A DNA stretch of 64,000 bases, taken from NCBI RefSeq assembly GCF_006494425.1, contig NZ_VHIV01000001.1, forward strand, positions 124,001-188,000. The letters run 5' to 3'. The notes under the pieces were generated by a model. That model saw only the letters and a program-made list of their open reading frames with translations. It was not told where the DNA came from and searched no databases. Of this stretch, positions 9,589 to 18,654 are shown piece after piece. Numbering within the stretch: the first letter of the stretch is position 1; every line of letters begins with the position of its first letter. Origin of the DNA: Bacillus dicomae. Its GTDB lineage: Bacteria > Bacillota > Bacilli > Bacillales > Bacillaceae_G. Position numbers and translations under genes: made by a program.

Positions 9589-10458
9589 ATGATTTATCGC
9601 TTACTAGCTCTTAATATAGATGGGACACTACTATACAACAACGGAAAAATTGCAAAAGGATTAAGAGAAACAATTGAATTTGTAAAAAGAAAAGACGTAT
9701 ACGTTACATTATTTACGAGCCGTAATTTTCAGTCTGCTCATAAAGTAGCAAAGGCGTTAAAATTAGATTCTATATTAGTGACACATGGTGGTGCTTTCGT
9801 TTCAGCAACGTTAGATAAGCCGTACGTTCAAAGAAGATTATCGGAAGAGAAGACGTTTAACATTGTGCAAGTATTGGAGCACTTTGATTGTAACGTCCGC
9901 ATTTCTCATGAGCGGTTTTCAATCGGAAATCGCGAGAGAAATACACCAAACTTAATTGCACGTACTGTGCTATCGAGTGCAGATCCGCTATTTTATCCAG
10001 TTCAATTTGTAGACTCGTTAGGTGATGCGCTTCGTGATCATCCAGTAGCAGCTCCAAAAATTGATGTTGTTTTCCAAAGTAAAGGTGAAAAAGAAAGAGG
10101 GTTAAATACATTAAGAAAAGCGTTTCAAGATATAGAGTATGTTGAGTGTGATGCAAAACGAATAGAAATTTTGCCGCAAAATGTATCAAAACTACGTGGA
10201 TTACAATTGCTTGGAGAGCATTTAAATATTTCACTAAACGAAATGGTTGCGATTGGAGATAGCATGGAAGATTTAGAGGTAATTGAAAATGTAGGACTCG
10301 GGGTAGCAATGGGGAATGCACCTGTAGAGTTAAAACAGGCAGCCGACTGGATTACACGTTCAAATAGTGAGAACGGCGTAGAATATATGATTAAAGAGCA
10401 TTTCCGCAAGCAATTCCCGCTTCCGTTTTTGAAGAATCATAAAAATACACCGAAATGA
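9589..10458 (+). CDS. Cof-type HAD-superfamily protein with altered nucleophile
   Basis: Cof/IIB-type HAD fold, 289 residues. Motif IV (GDSMEDLEVIENVG) and the later VAMGNAPVELKQAADW block are intact. Motif I reads LALNIDGTLL. The usual catalytic sequence is DxDGT, and here the first Asp, the phosphorylated nucleophile, is Asn (codon AAT). That should impair phosphatase activity unless the protein uses another mechanism or a binding role. The frame is open from 9475, but GAGGGGG at 9573-9580 points to ATG 9589, where the HAD fold begins. A bidirectional terminator follows. Confidence 0.85.
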   Translation: MIYRLLALNIDGTLLYNNGKIAKGLRETIEFVKRKDVYVTLFTSRNFQSAHKVAKALKLDSILVTHGGAFVSATLDKPYVQRRLSEEKTFNIVQVLEHFDCNVRISHERFSIGNRERNTPNLIARTVLSSADPLFYPVQFVDSLGDALRDHPVAAPKIDVVFQSKGEKERGLNTLRKAFQDIEYVECDAKRIEILPQNVSKLRGLQLLGEHLNISLNEMVAIGDSMEDLEVIENVGLGVAMGNAPVELKQAADWITRSNSENGVEYMIKEHFRKQFPLPFLKNHKNTPK

Positions 10459-10464
10459 TGAAAG

Positions 10465-10496
10465 AAAAACGTAGCTTTTGGCTACGTTTTTCTTTG
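10465..10496. terminator. Bidirectional terminator, HAD gene / SLH amidase
   Basis: AAAAACGTAGC and GCTACGTTTTT arms with a short loop and flanking A/T runs, between convergent genes. Confidence 0.85.
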
Positions 10497-10497
10497 T

Positions 10498-12234
10498 TTA
10501 AGCTTCAATCACTTTAAGCATTCGGTTTAAAAATGCGGCTGATTCAGCGCGTGTTGCTGTGCCTTTTGGTACGAATTCATTTCGTTCGTTACCTTTTACA
10601 ATTCCGTATGCATAAACGTTTTGTAATGCTTTTTTATCGTATGCTAAGTGTTGGTCAGTGAATGGTAATTTCACTTCTTTTCTATAAATCCACTTATATT
10701 CTAGTGCACGGTCAATCATAATAACCGCTTCATCACGTGTTATTGTAGCATTGGGATCAAATTTATTATTCCCACGACCATTAATGATACCAGCACTAGC
10801 AGCACGTTTAATTCCATCCACTAAAGATGGATGTGCATCGTTTAAGTCTGTAAATGTAGCGTTTCCAGCAGGTAATTTTAAAGCTCTCGACATTAAATTT
10901 GCAAACTCAGCTCGTGTTACGAGGCGGTTTGGCCAGTAAGAACCATTTCCATCACCGAACATGATTTTTCTAGCAGCTAATTGACGAATGTCTTGTTCAT
11001 ACCAACCACCTGTAATGTCGTCTTTTTCATGAGGGACTTCTGGAGGAATAACCTCTTTACGATGTTCATTATAGTAAGCGTTCGTGCCCTTTAAGAAAGC
11101 ATCCCATTGCCCGCGTTGAATCATAAATGCAGGACAGTTTTTTTGGCTCCAAAATTGATGCTTTTGCACGTGATCTAGGGAGATGTTTAATTCGTTCATT
11201 AAGTAAGCAGCTAATTTTCGGGCATTTTCTACCGCTTTCGTATAATTGCCATCACTATTCACAGCAATTTCAATTCCGATAGATTCATAGTTTCCAGTCT
11301 TATTTCCAGCGTGCCATCCAACTTCATTTAAAGGAAGATGTTGATAAATTTCTTTATCATCGACAGTAAAATGCCAAGAAGCTGAACGATCAGTGTTTCC
11401 GCGGGCTTGATTATCTAAGTACTTCGCATGATTTAACGCGTTAGCGCCTTTACTCGTATTAGCAGTTTCGTGAATTGTAATGTATTTTGGTTCCATTGCG
11501 TAGCCAGGACGAATGTTCTCATTCCCTTTTGGAACAATCATTTCTTTAAATGTAACACCATAAATGTTATTTGTAGGCAAATTAGATGGTGTTTTGAAGA
11601 AAGATGCGCTTCGCTTTTCCATAGAACCTGTTTTTTCAAATAATGATGCTTTCGTACCTTCAAATGCAGCTGAAGGAGCATAAATCCATTTCTCAGTTCC
11701 GTTTATTTGAATTTTAAACCAATTCCCAGCTTGTTCAGTAGGAGCTACTTTTTGTGGCTGTAATTTCGTTTCTTCTTTAAACGATTGGAAAGGGAATGAA
11801 TATACTGATGTTTCTTCTGTTACAATTAGTTTTTGATTCGAGAGTGTATGAATCTCTTGTACTTCTAAACTATTATTTTCCTTATTAACCCAGCCAGAAC
11901 CAAATGTCGTTTGTATATAATATGTATTACCTTTTTTCTTCGTTGCTTTTACTACTGGTTCAGCAATTTCAATATTTGTTTTGGTTTTTAAGTCGTTTGA
12001 ATCGTATAGTGGGAGTTTTGTTGATAAGTGGAGAAGATATTCACCCGAGATTTCAAGGTCGTTTTCTTCGTCATGTCTATGTTGCTTTGCATGTTCTTCA
12101 ATGCTTTTTAAAGCTTGTTCATCCATAGACAATTCCGCAGTTTTCTCTATACTTTCTGCGAATGAATGGGTAGGCGCGACAAATGTTTGTAATGCCAAAG
12201 ATAATGCTAAAATGTTGTAAAACTTTTTTTTCAT
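10498..12234 (-). CDS. S-layer-anchored N-acetylmuramoyl-L-alanine amidase (Amidase_2 + C-terminal SLH)
   Basis: Secreted cell-wall hydrolase of 578 residues. A signal peptide (about 1-26, ending HSFA) is followed by SH3-like repeats (about 60-200), then an Amidase_2 domain (about 245-385). Candidate zinc ligands are the His in ITIHETAN, the His in VQKHQFWSQ and the Cys of KNCPAF. Three SLH repeats (about 408-578) carry TRAEFANLM, ITRDEAVIM and TRAESAAFL. SLH domains bind pyruvylated wall polysaccharide, the product of CsaB in this window. The ATG has no adjacent ribosome site. AAAGGAGG lies 44 bases upstream, with an inverted repeat between. Confidence 0.9.
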   Translation of the reverse strand: MKKKFYNILALSLALQTFVAPTHSFAESIEKTAELSMDEQALKSIEEHAKQHRHDEENDLEISGEYLLHLSTKLPLYDSNDLKTKTNIEIAEPVVKATKKKGNTYYIQTTFGSGWVNKENNSLEVQEIHTLSNQKLIVTEETSVYSFPFQSFKEETKLQPQKVAPTEQAGNWFKIQINGTEKWIYAPSAAFEGTKASLFEKTGSMEKRSASFFKTPSNLPTNNIYGVTFKEMIVPKGNENIRPGYAMEPKYITIHETANTSKGANALNHAKYLDNQARGNTDRSASWHFTVDDKEIYQHLPLNEVGWHAGNKTGNYESIGIEIAVNSDGNYTKAVENARKLAAYLMNELNISLDHVQKHQFWSQKNCPAFMIQRGQWDAFLKGTNAYYNEHRKEVIPPEVPHEKDDITGGWYEQDIRQLAARKIMFGDGNGSYWPNRLVTRAEFANLMSRALKLPAGNATFTDLNDAHPSLVDGIKRAASAGIINGRGNNKFDPNATITRDEAVIMIDRALEYKWIYRKEVKLPFTDQHLAYDKKALQNVYAYGIVKGNERNEFVPKGTATRAESAAFLNRMLKVIEA

Positions 12235-12241
12235 AGTTGTT

Positions 12242-12286
12242 TTAACACGTGATAGTCTCTATATGTCGTGTTAAGAGTCCTCCTTT
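12242..12286 (-). promoter_or_regulatory. Hairpin bridging Shine-Dalgarno and start of the SLH amidase
   Basis: On the minus strand AAAGGAGG (12279-12286) is followed by a perfect 8-bp inverted repeat, TTAACACG (12267-12274) and CGTGTTAA (12242-12249), and then the ATG at 12234. If the stem forms, the effective spacing falls from 44 to about 11 bases. The repeat could instead be a DNA operator. Confidence 0.5.
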
Positions 12287-12493
12287 AGGTGTATTTAATT
12301 TAGTAGCAAGTACTAATACGTTCTAGATTGTAACAAGAGTATATTATAATGTCTATACAACTGGAGAAAGTTCGTTAAAAATCAATATTTAGTTTGTTTT
12401 AAATAAGATATCTAAATAAGGTAAAACCTTCTGTATTGACCTGCCAACGCCCTTCAAGTAAACTAAAGAGAGTTTGCAAATGAAAAGGTGATA

Positions 12494-13984
12494 ATGTTGT
12501 TAATTTCAATTAAAACGTTACAAGATGATCGTTTTTTACGTCCGCTACAAAATATTGGCGGCTTATTTTTTGAAGATAGTACGATTGGATTTGAACAAGA
12601 GGAAGCAAATCTTATCGTTGATATACACATTGAAGAGAATGTGAAAGCATCAGCTCGTTTAACAGATGTTGCGACTGGAAATGTGTATGAGGAAACATTC
12701 GCAAAAGATTTATCTGCTTTTACAGATGAAAAAGAGCGTATGAAGCAAGTGAAGCACGTTGTTTCTTATGTATATCTTTCTGTTCTGCAGCAGTTAACTG
12801 GACTTGAACAAAGCTGGGGTATTTTAACGGGAGTTCGTCCGACGAAACTTCTTCATAAAATGCTTCAAAATGGTATGTCAAAAGAAGAAGCACACCAAGA
12901 ACTTCGTGAAAGCTACTTAATTCATGAAGAGAAAATTGAACTTCTTCAGCGTATCGTTGATTGCCAACTAGCGGTAGTTCCGGATTTATACCGTTTGAAA
13001 GAGGAAGTAAGTATTTATATCGGTATTCCATTCTGCCCAACAAAGTGTGCGTACTGTACATTCCCTGCGTATGCAATTAACGGGCGCCAAGGCTCTGTTG
13101 ATTCATTCTTAGGTGGTTTACATTATGAAGTTCGTGAAATTGGTAAGTTTTTAAAAGAAAAAGGTGTAACAGTTACGACGATTTATTACGGCGGCGGTAC
13201 ACCGACAAGTATTACAGCAGAAGAGATGGATATGCTGTATGAAGAAATGTATGAAGCGTTCCCAGATGTGAAAAATGTACGTGAGGTAACAGTTGAGGCA
13301 GGTCGCCCAGATACAATTACGCCAGCGAAACTAGAAGTGTTAAATAAATGGAATATTGACCGTATTAGTATTAATCCGCAGTCATACCATCAAGAAACGC
13401 TAAAAGCGATTGGACGTCATCATACTGTAGAAGAAACAATTGAGAAGTATCATTTAGCTCGTGAAATGGGAATGAACAATATTAATATGGACTTAATTAT
13501 TGGTCTTCCTGGTGAAGGGTTAGATATCTTCAAGCACACATTAGATGAAACAGAAAAGTTAATGCCAGAATCATTAACAGTTCATACGTTATCATTTAAA
13601 CGTGCTTCTGAAATGACGCAAAACAAACGTAAATATAAAGTAGCAGGTCGCGAAGAAATTACAGCGATGATGCACGAAGCAGAAGAGTGGACGCAAAAGC
13701 ATAATTACGTACCATATTACCTATATCGTCAAAAGAATATTTTAGGTAACTTAGAGAACGTTGGTTATGCAATGCCGACGCAAGAAAGTATTTACAACAT
13801 TGTCATTATGGAAGAAGTGCAATCGATTATCGGACTTGGTTGCGGGGCATCAAGTAAATTTGTTCACCCGAAGACAGGTGCAATTACGCACTTTGCTAAT
13901 CCGAAAGATCCAAAATCATATAACGATGGCTTCGTAAAATATACAGAAGACAAACTGAAAATTTTAGAAGAGCTATTTGTATAA
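12494..13984 (+). CDS. hemZ: HemZ-like radical SAM protein (coproporphyrinogen III dehydrogenase family)
   Basis: Oxygen-independent coproporphyrinogen oxidase-like radical SAM enzyme, about 496 residues, matching B. subtilis HemZ in length and arrangement. It has an N-terminal extension (about 1-165), then the 4Fe-4S motif in PFCPTKCAYCTFPAY near residue 177, and the SAM-binding glycine segment YYGGGTPTS. It probably acts in anaerobic haem synthesis, though some HemN-like proteins have other roles. Starts at GTG 12488, ATG 12494 and TTG 12497 are all in frame. AAAAGGTG (12483-12490) overlaps the first, so ATG 12494 or TTG 12497 is more likely. Confidence 0.85.
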   Translation: MLLISIKTLQDDRFLRPLQNIGGLFFEDSTIGFEQEEANLIVDIHIEENVKASARLTDVATGNVYEETFAKDLSAFTDEKERMKQVKHVVSYVYLSVLQQLTGLEQSWGILTGVRPTKLLHKMLQNGMSKEEAHQELRESYLIHEEKIELLQRIVDCQLAVVPDLYRLKEEVSIYIGIPFCPTKCAYCTFPAYAINGRQGSVDSFLGGLHYEVREIGKFLKEKGVTVTTIYYGGGTPTSITAEEMDMLYEEMYEAFPDVKNVREVTVEAGRPDTITPAKLEVLNKWNIDRISINPQSYHQETLKAIGRHHTVEETIEKYHLAREMGMNNINMDLIIGLPGEGLDIFKHTLDETEKLMPESLTVHTLSFKRASEMTQNKRKYKVAGREEITAMMHEAEEWTQKHNYVPYYLYRQKNILGNLENVGYAMPTQESIYNIVIMEEVQSIIGLGCGASSKFVHPKTGAITHFANPKDPKSYNDGFVKYTEDKLKILEELFV

Positions 13985-13990
13985 GAAGAA

Positions 13991-14024
13991 AGAGGTTGTT
14001 CCGATTTGGAACAGCCTCTTTTTT
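13991..14024 (+). terminator. Terminator of hemZ
   Basis: AGAGGTTGTTCC and GGAACAGCCTCT arms, then a T-run. Confidence 0.85.
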
Positions 14025-14036
14025 ATTTTGTCAGTT

Positions 14037-14121
14037 TTTGTCGGTAAGTCGATATATTCGAAAAATCACTGATATATTTCAAGTTACGATCGATATATTT
14101 TAAAAATCGCCGATATAATTT
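14037..14121. repeat. TCGATATATT-type tandem intergenic repeat
   Basis: About four units. After the head TTTGTCGGTAAGTCGATATATT come AATCACTGATATATT, CGATCGATATATT and AATCGCCGATATAATT, spaced about 20-21 bases. It lies directly after the hemZ terminator and shares its head and units with the repeats at 8.80 and 44.83 kb. Confidence 0.75.
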
Positions 14122-14257
14122 CACCTACCGCCAAGCGGAACTGTTTGTAAAACTATGTCGATAATAATCAGGAAAATTAGTCAAATCATTAGAGGACAAT
14201 GTCTACTTATGAACGAAATGATAGATTTATGAAAGAGAAAAGGGGGAAATTGTTGGC

Positions 14258-15814
14258 ATGTACATGACGATAGGGAGAATTTTTGATTTATCTGTTGGTA
14301 AGTATCCGAATAAAGAGGCGTTAGTGGAACCAGAAAAAAATATTCGCTGGACATATAAACAGTGGGATGAGCAAATAAATAAAACGGCGCACGCTTTATT
14401 AGAAGAAGGAGTAAGAAAGGGAGATACGGTATCTGTTTACTTATATAATTGCCGTGAATTTGTAAACGTTTACTTAGCCTGTGCGAAAATTGGCGCGATC
14501 TTTAACCCAATTAATTTCCGCTTAAAAGCAAAAGAAGTATCGTATATTCTTCAGGACGCATCTTCGAAAGTCGTTGTTTTTGAAAAAGCAGTTGAATCAA
14601 CTGTTGCTATCATTGAACGAGATTTTCCAAATTCGTCTTTTTGGTATGTAGAAGATGATACACCTTCTTATGCTAGTTCCTACCATGAAAAAGTAAATGC
14701 AGCATCTTCTGAGAAAATAGATATCGAAATTGACGAAATGGATTATTGTTCAATGCTGTATACGAGCGGTACGACAGGTCATCCGAAAGGTGTGCTACAT
14801 CGTCATCGCGAAATGACTGAGCATAGTATGATTTGTACGTATTTCTTAAAATATAATAGAGATAGTGTCGGGCTCGTCGTTGCACCTTTATATCATTGCG
14901 GTGAGTTGAATGCTGGAATTATACCGCGCATTCAAGTTGGCGGAAAGAATGTTATTTTACATCATTTTGATACGGAAAGAGTATTACATACGATTCAAGA
15001 AGAGAAGATTACGACGTTTTTTGCGGCACCAACGATGTGGAATATGTTGTTGCAAAAAGATTTAACAGAGTACGATTTAACTTCGATGAAGATTGGTATA
15101 TACGGCGGAGCTGCAATGGCACCAGCATTAGTGAAGGAATGTAAAGAACGTCTTTATATTGATCTCGTTCAAATTTACGGAATGACAGAAATGGGACCTG
15201 TTGTTGCGTTTCTCGTAGAAGAGGATCAAATTACGAAAGCAGGCTCAGCAGGAACACCGTGCTTTAGTCATGAAATTCGAATTGTAAAACCGAATGAAGA
15301 TGCACCGGCAGAGCCAAATGATGTATTGCCTCCTTATGAAGTAGGGGAGATTATTTTGCGCGGCCCAACTATGATGGCTGGTTACCATAACCGAGAAGAA
15401 GCAAATGCAAAATCGATGTATAAAGGGTGGTATCACTCGGGTGATTTAGGTTATTTCGATAAAGATGGCTATTTATTCGTTGCAGATCGAGTAGATGATA
15501 TGGTAATTAGTGGCGGCGTTAATATTTATCCACGTGAAATTGAAGATTTCCTTCATAGTCATCCTGGTATATTAGATGTTGCGGTGCTTGGTGAGCCGGA
15601 TGAATTATGGGGAGAACGTGTTGTGGCAGTCGTTGTAAAGAAAGATGAAACGATTACAGAAGAGGATTTAGAAATATATTGTAAAGAAAGTGATGAATTA
15701 GCCGATTATAAACGTCCTCGTCATTATTTATTTGTGGATGAACTGCCTCGTAATGCGAGTGGAAAATTGCAGAAGTTTGTGCTTAGAGAGTCTTTAAAAG
15801 GGGCAAAAAAATAG
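14258..15814 (+). CDS. Acyl-CoA synthetase / AMP-dependent ligase
   Basis: Adenylate-forming enzyme of the fatty-acyl-CoA synthetase class (518 residues), activating a carboxylic acid with ATP and CoA. The P-loop-like motif YTSGTTGHPKG lies near residue 168, followed by YGMTEMGPV and the hinge motif YHSGDLGYFDKDGY. The C-terminal catalytic Lys is in PRNASGKLQKF. Substrate cannot be told from sequence; a medium- or long-chain fatty acid is most likely. ATG 14258 follows AGGGGGAAATTG. It is a monocistronic unit ending in a terminator shared with the next, convergent gene. Confidence 0.88.
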   Translation: MYMTIGRIFDLSVGKYPNKEALVEPEKNIRWTYKQWDEQINKTAHALLEEGVRKGDTVSVYLYNCREFVNVYLACAKIGAIFNPINFRLKAKEVSYILQDASSKVVVFEKAVESTVAIIERDFPNSSFWYVEDDTPSYASSYHEKVNAASSEKIDIEIDEMDYCSMLYTSGTTGHPKGVLHRHREMTEHSMICTYFLKYNRDSVGLVVAPLYHCGELNAGIIPRIQVGGKNVILHHFDTERVLHTIQEEKITTFFAAPTMWNMLLQKDLTEYDLTSMKIGIYGGAAMAPALVKECKERLYIDLVQIYGMTEMGPVVAFLVEEDQITKAGSAGTPCFSHEIRIVKPNEDAPAEPNDVLPPYEVGEIILRGPTMMAGYHNREEANAKSMYKGWYHSGDLGYFDKDGYLFVADRVDDMVISGGVNIYPREIEDFLHSHPGILDVAVLGEPDELWGERVVAVVVKKDETITEEDLEIYCKESDELADYKRPRHYLFVDELPRNASGKLQKFVLRESLKGAKK

Positions 15815-15846
15815 AAAGTGGGGGATACCCACTTTCTATTTTTATT
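15810..15846. terminator. Bidirectional terminator
   Basis: AATAGAAAGTGGG and CCCACTTTCTATT arms around a short loop, with T-rich flanks on the right. It serves the acyl-CoA synthetase and the convergent unknown gene. Confidence 0.85.
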
Positions 15847-16306
15847 TACGTGAAAAGCCTTCTTCATCAAGGTATTCCGCAGCTTCTGGATAAGAGTTGA
15901 ATGTACCGTCTAAGTTTACACCAGCGTACACGTTCCACATATCATCTTCTGAGATAAGAGTAAGGATATGACCATCTTCGTTATGCCATTCTTCTTCTTT
16001 CGCAGGTTCTACAGGTGCTACTACTTCTTCTTGTGAAAGTAGTTCGATTGATTTCTCAATTACTGAACGTAATTCCTCTGCTGAGAATTCACGGATGTTA
16101 ATCATACCTCTATCATCTGTTTTATAACCTTTAATACCGCTTGCATATACAAATCCGTTTCCGTTTGGGTGTAAATGATAAACAACGTTCTTTTTATCGA
16201 AACGACTTTCTTCAAAGTGGAAGTTTACACGTTTTAATGATACGTTCTTTCTTTCTAGTTCTGGGAAAGATTCAATGATCGATAATTTTTCTTCAAAAGT
16301 TAGCAT
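15842..16306 (-). CDS. Conserved hypothetical protein, 154 residues
   Basis: I do not recognise this family. The protein is acidic and soluble with no signal or membrane segment. The first half (about 1-95) mixes strands and helices (SFPELERKNVSLKRVNFHFE). A Glu/Pro/Ala linker follows, then a C-terminal section DMWNVYAGVNLDGTFNSYPE that looks like a short repeat of a strand motif. ATG 16306 has a good GGAGG site nine bases upstream. It is a single gene between convergent and divergent neighbours. Confidence 0.75.
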   Translation of the reverse strand: MLTFEEKLSIIESFPELERKNVSLKRVNFHFEESRFDKKNVVYHLHPNGNGFVYASGIKGYKTDDRGMINIREFSAEELRSVIEKSIELLSQEEVVAPVEPAKEEEWHNEDGHILTLISEDDMWNVYAGVNLDGTFNSYPEAAEYLDEEGFSRK

Positions 16307-16494
16307 AGTGCCTCCAAATATATAATAAAAGATTTAATTTATCTATTATAGCATAGTTATAATGGTTTCCAAAGATGCGGTAGGCACTTGCAATTGAATG
16401 CGTTTACGTCACGATACTGTAAAAAGTGGACTAACGAATGTATTCTTTTAGGTGTACAATGGAACGTGGACTTAATGTGAAGGTGGTTATTTAT

Positions 16495-17973
16495 ATGTTT
16501 CAAAAAATAGCAAAGGAATGTTTAGCTGGATTTACTGTTGCGATTGTTGCGTTGCCACTTGCCATTGCATTTGGTATTGCTGCAACGGGAACGTCTGAGG
16601 GAGCACTAGTCGGATTATATGGTGCGATTTTTGCAGGTTTATTTGCGGCGTTATTTGGTGGTACACCTGGGCAGGTTACAGGGCCAACTGGACCGATTAC
16701 GGTTATTGCAACAGGAGTTATTGCGACGCACGGATTAGAGGCGAGTTTTATAGCTTTTATGATGGCTGGACTGTTTCAAATTTTATTCGGTGTATGTAAG
16801 CTTGGATCTTACGTTCGATATATTCCGTATCCTGTCGTTTCGGGATTTATGAACGGTATCGCACTAATTATTATTTTAGGTGAAATAAAGCATGTGCAAA
16901 ATAGTTTGCTACTTGTCGTATTAACGATTATTGTAATGATTGTTTCTGGAAAATGGATTAAGGCCATTCCATCTAGTTTAGTTGCATTAGTCGGTGTGAC
17001 AGCGATGCTTCCTTTATTTTCTTCTGCGTTAGAAGGGCTTACAGTGAAGTTACCGATTATCGGAAACTTGTCATTAAATAAAGTAATTGAAAAGATTGGA
17101 ACGATTCCAGAAGCGATGCCGACGCTTCATATTCCCTCTTTAAGTGGAACAGGCATAGCAGAACTTATTTTACCAGCGCTTAGTATTGCTTTATTAGGAT
17201 CGATTGACTCGTTGTTAACATCGGTCGTAATGGATAATGTGACGGGTACACGTCATAAAAGTAATAAAGAACTGGTCGGACAAGGTATCGGTAATATGAT
17301 GAGCGGATTGTTTGGCGGATTAGCCGGGGCAGGTGCGACTGTACGATCTATCGTTAATATAAGAAGTGGCGGTAAAACGGCGCTTTCAGCAAGTATGCAT
17401 AGTGTTATATTATTTATTTTCATTATGGGACTTGGATCAGTCGTACAATACATTCCGCTTGCTGTATTATCAGGTATTTTAATTTTAACTGGTATTGGCA
17501 TGTTTGATTGGGAAAGCATGAAGAAAATGCATGTAGCGCCAAAAGGTGATGTCGTTGTTATGCTCGTAACGATGATTGTCACAGTGAAATTTGATTTAAT
17601 GATCGCTGTTGCATTCGGTATTATTCTTTCATTCATTATATATATGGTGAAATGTAAAGAACGTAAAGCTTCTATTGTAAAAGAAAAGGAAGCAACATAT
17701 AAAATTAAGGGCCCACTTTCGTTTTTAACAGTGGACCGTGTTTTTTATGCTTTACAAGACGTAAAATCTCCAGTTGTTTTACGTATGAAAGAAGTTCGCT
17801 ATATGGATGTATCAGGAGCTATGGCGTTATTGAATTTCATTGAGCAGTCGGATAAATCAGGAGTGAGTGTGACGCTAGAACAAGTGCCTACTCATATTGA
17901 ACAAACGTTAGTAACGATGGCGAGTAATGAGCAGAAAGATAAATTACAGTTTGTAGAAGTTAATGTTATGTAA
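16495..17973 (+). CDS. SulP-family anion transporter
   Basis: Inner-membrane transporter of the SulP/SLC26 family, 492 residues, with 10-12 membrane segments (about 1-390) followed by a cytoplasmic STAS domain (about 410-492, with VRYMDVSGAMALL). Conserved GTPGQVTGPTGPITV marks the substrate region. The cargo may be sulfate, bicarbonate or a dicarboxylate, and sequence alone does not decide. The frame is open from 16438, but AAGGTGG at 16480-16486 and the family N-terminus MFQKIAKECLAGFTVA support ATG 16495. A terminator follows. Confidence 0.88.
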   Translation: MFQKIAKECLAGFTVAIVALPLAIAFGIAATGTSEGALVGLYGAIFAGLFAALFGGTPGQVTGPTGPITVIATGVIATHGLEASFIAFMMAGLFQILFGVCKLGSYVRYIPYPVVSGFMNGIALIIILGEIKHVQNSLLLVVLTIIVMIVSGKWIKAIPSSLVALVGVTAMLPLFSSALEGLTVKLPIIGNLSLNKVIEKIGTIPEAMPTLHIPSLSGTGIAELILPALSIALLGSIDSLLTSVVMDNVTGTRHKSNKELVGQGIGNMMSGLFGGLAGAGATVRSIVNIRSGGKTALSASMHSVILFIFIMGLGSVVQYIPLAVLSGILILTGIGMFDWESMKKMHVAPKGDVVVMLVTMIVTVKFDLMIAVAFGIILSFIIYMVKCKERKASIVKEKEATYKIKGPLSFLTVDRVFYALQDVKSPVVLRMKEVRYMDVSGAMALLNFIEQSDKSGVSVTLEQVPTHIEQTLVTMASNEQKDKLQFVEVNVM

Positions 17974-17978
17974 GGAAA

Positions 17979-18003
17979 TGCCCTCGTATGAGGGTGTTTT
18001 TTA
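17979..18003 (+). terminator. Terminator of the SulP gene
   Basis: CCCTC and GAGGG around a 4-base loop within TGCCCTC..GAGGGTG, then a T-run. Confidence 0.7.
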
Positions 18004-18169
18004 TTATGGTTAATATCTGTATATCGCGATTTTTTGCGATTATTGACATTTAGTAATCTTAGCAGTATAGTAACATTTTAGATTAGGTATGTGATATTAT
18101 AATAACGTATATGAATTTTGAGATTCCTTTTTTTCAGAAGGAAGAGCTTTAAGCTGGAGGGAATAATTG

Positions 18170-18541
18170 ATGTACAAACAGTTACCACACGGAGTGAAGA
18201 TTGGGATTACACGCTCAATTGTTGTTTCTTTTGAGAAGTATATGAAAGAAATTGAATGGAACGAAGAAAAGTTTGATATGCAACAATTTGTTGAACAGTG
18301 GAAACAGTATTTATACACAAAATCAACTTGGATTAATAAAGTAGATGATGAGTTGAAAGGACATCCAGATTTCCATCAAGCATTAGCAATGAAAGTAAAC
18401 GAAAAAATTAACGAGTTTATTAATGAAAAACCGAGCGAAGAGCAAGTGGAGCAATTAAAGAGAAATAAAGTGCAGCATGCAGAGGAAATGTGCAAATTAG
18501 AAGCTGAATATCATATTGAACGTTTATTAGTAACGAAATAA
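18170..18541 (+). CDS. Small cytoplasmic helical protein, candidate SlaQ
   Basis: A 123-residue protein with no signal peptide. It is basic and helical, with a Glu/Lys-rich C-terminal half. ATG 18170 follows GGAGGGAATAATTG; an in-frame TTG at 18167 is less well placed. In B. anthracis a small cytoplasmic protein, SlaQ, works with SecA2 and SlaP to deliver Sap and EA1. I recall it as conserved in S-layer-bearing bacilli and encoded near these genes. Position next to slaP and size make this the best SlaQ candidate in the window, but I identify it by context and not by a remembered sequence. Confidence 0.5.
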   Translation: MYKQLPHGVKIGITRSIVVSFEKYMKEIEWNEEKFDMQQFVEQWKQYLYTKSTWINKVDDELKGHPDFHQALAMKVNEKINEFINEKPSEEQVEQLKRNKVQHAEEMCKLEAEYHIERLLVTK

Positions 18542-18556
18542 ATTTTACATAAAGAA

Positions 18557-18606
18557 AAGCCTGTCCAAGGAGGTGTGATGACCATCTTTTTGAACAGGTT
18601 TTTTTG
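18557..18606 (+). terminator. Terminator of the SlaQ-candidate gene
   Basis: Imperfect stem with CCTGTCCAAGGAGGTG and CATCTTTTTGAACAGG arms, followed by a run of seven T. Confidence 0.65.
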
Positions 18607-18612
18607 TATGAA

Positions 18613-18652
18613 AAGAAGAAGAGAGGCAGCTTCGGAAGCTGCCTCTCTTTAT
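18613..18652. terminator. Strong terminator of secA2-slaP
   Basis: GAGAGGCAGCTTC and GAAGCTGCCTCTC form a near-perfect stem with a TTCG-type tip. It lies just beyond the slaP stop. On the minus strand an A/T-rich run follows. Confidence 0.75.
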
Positions 18653-18654
18653 GA

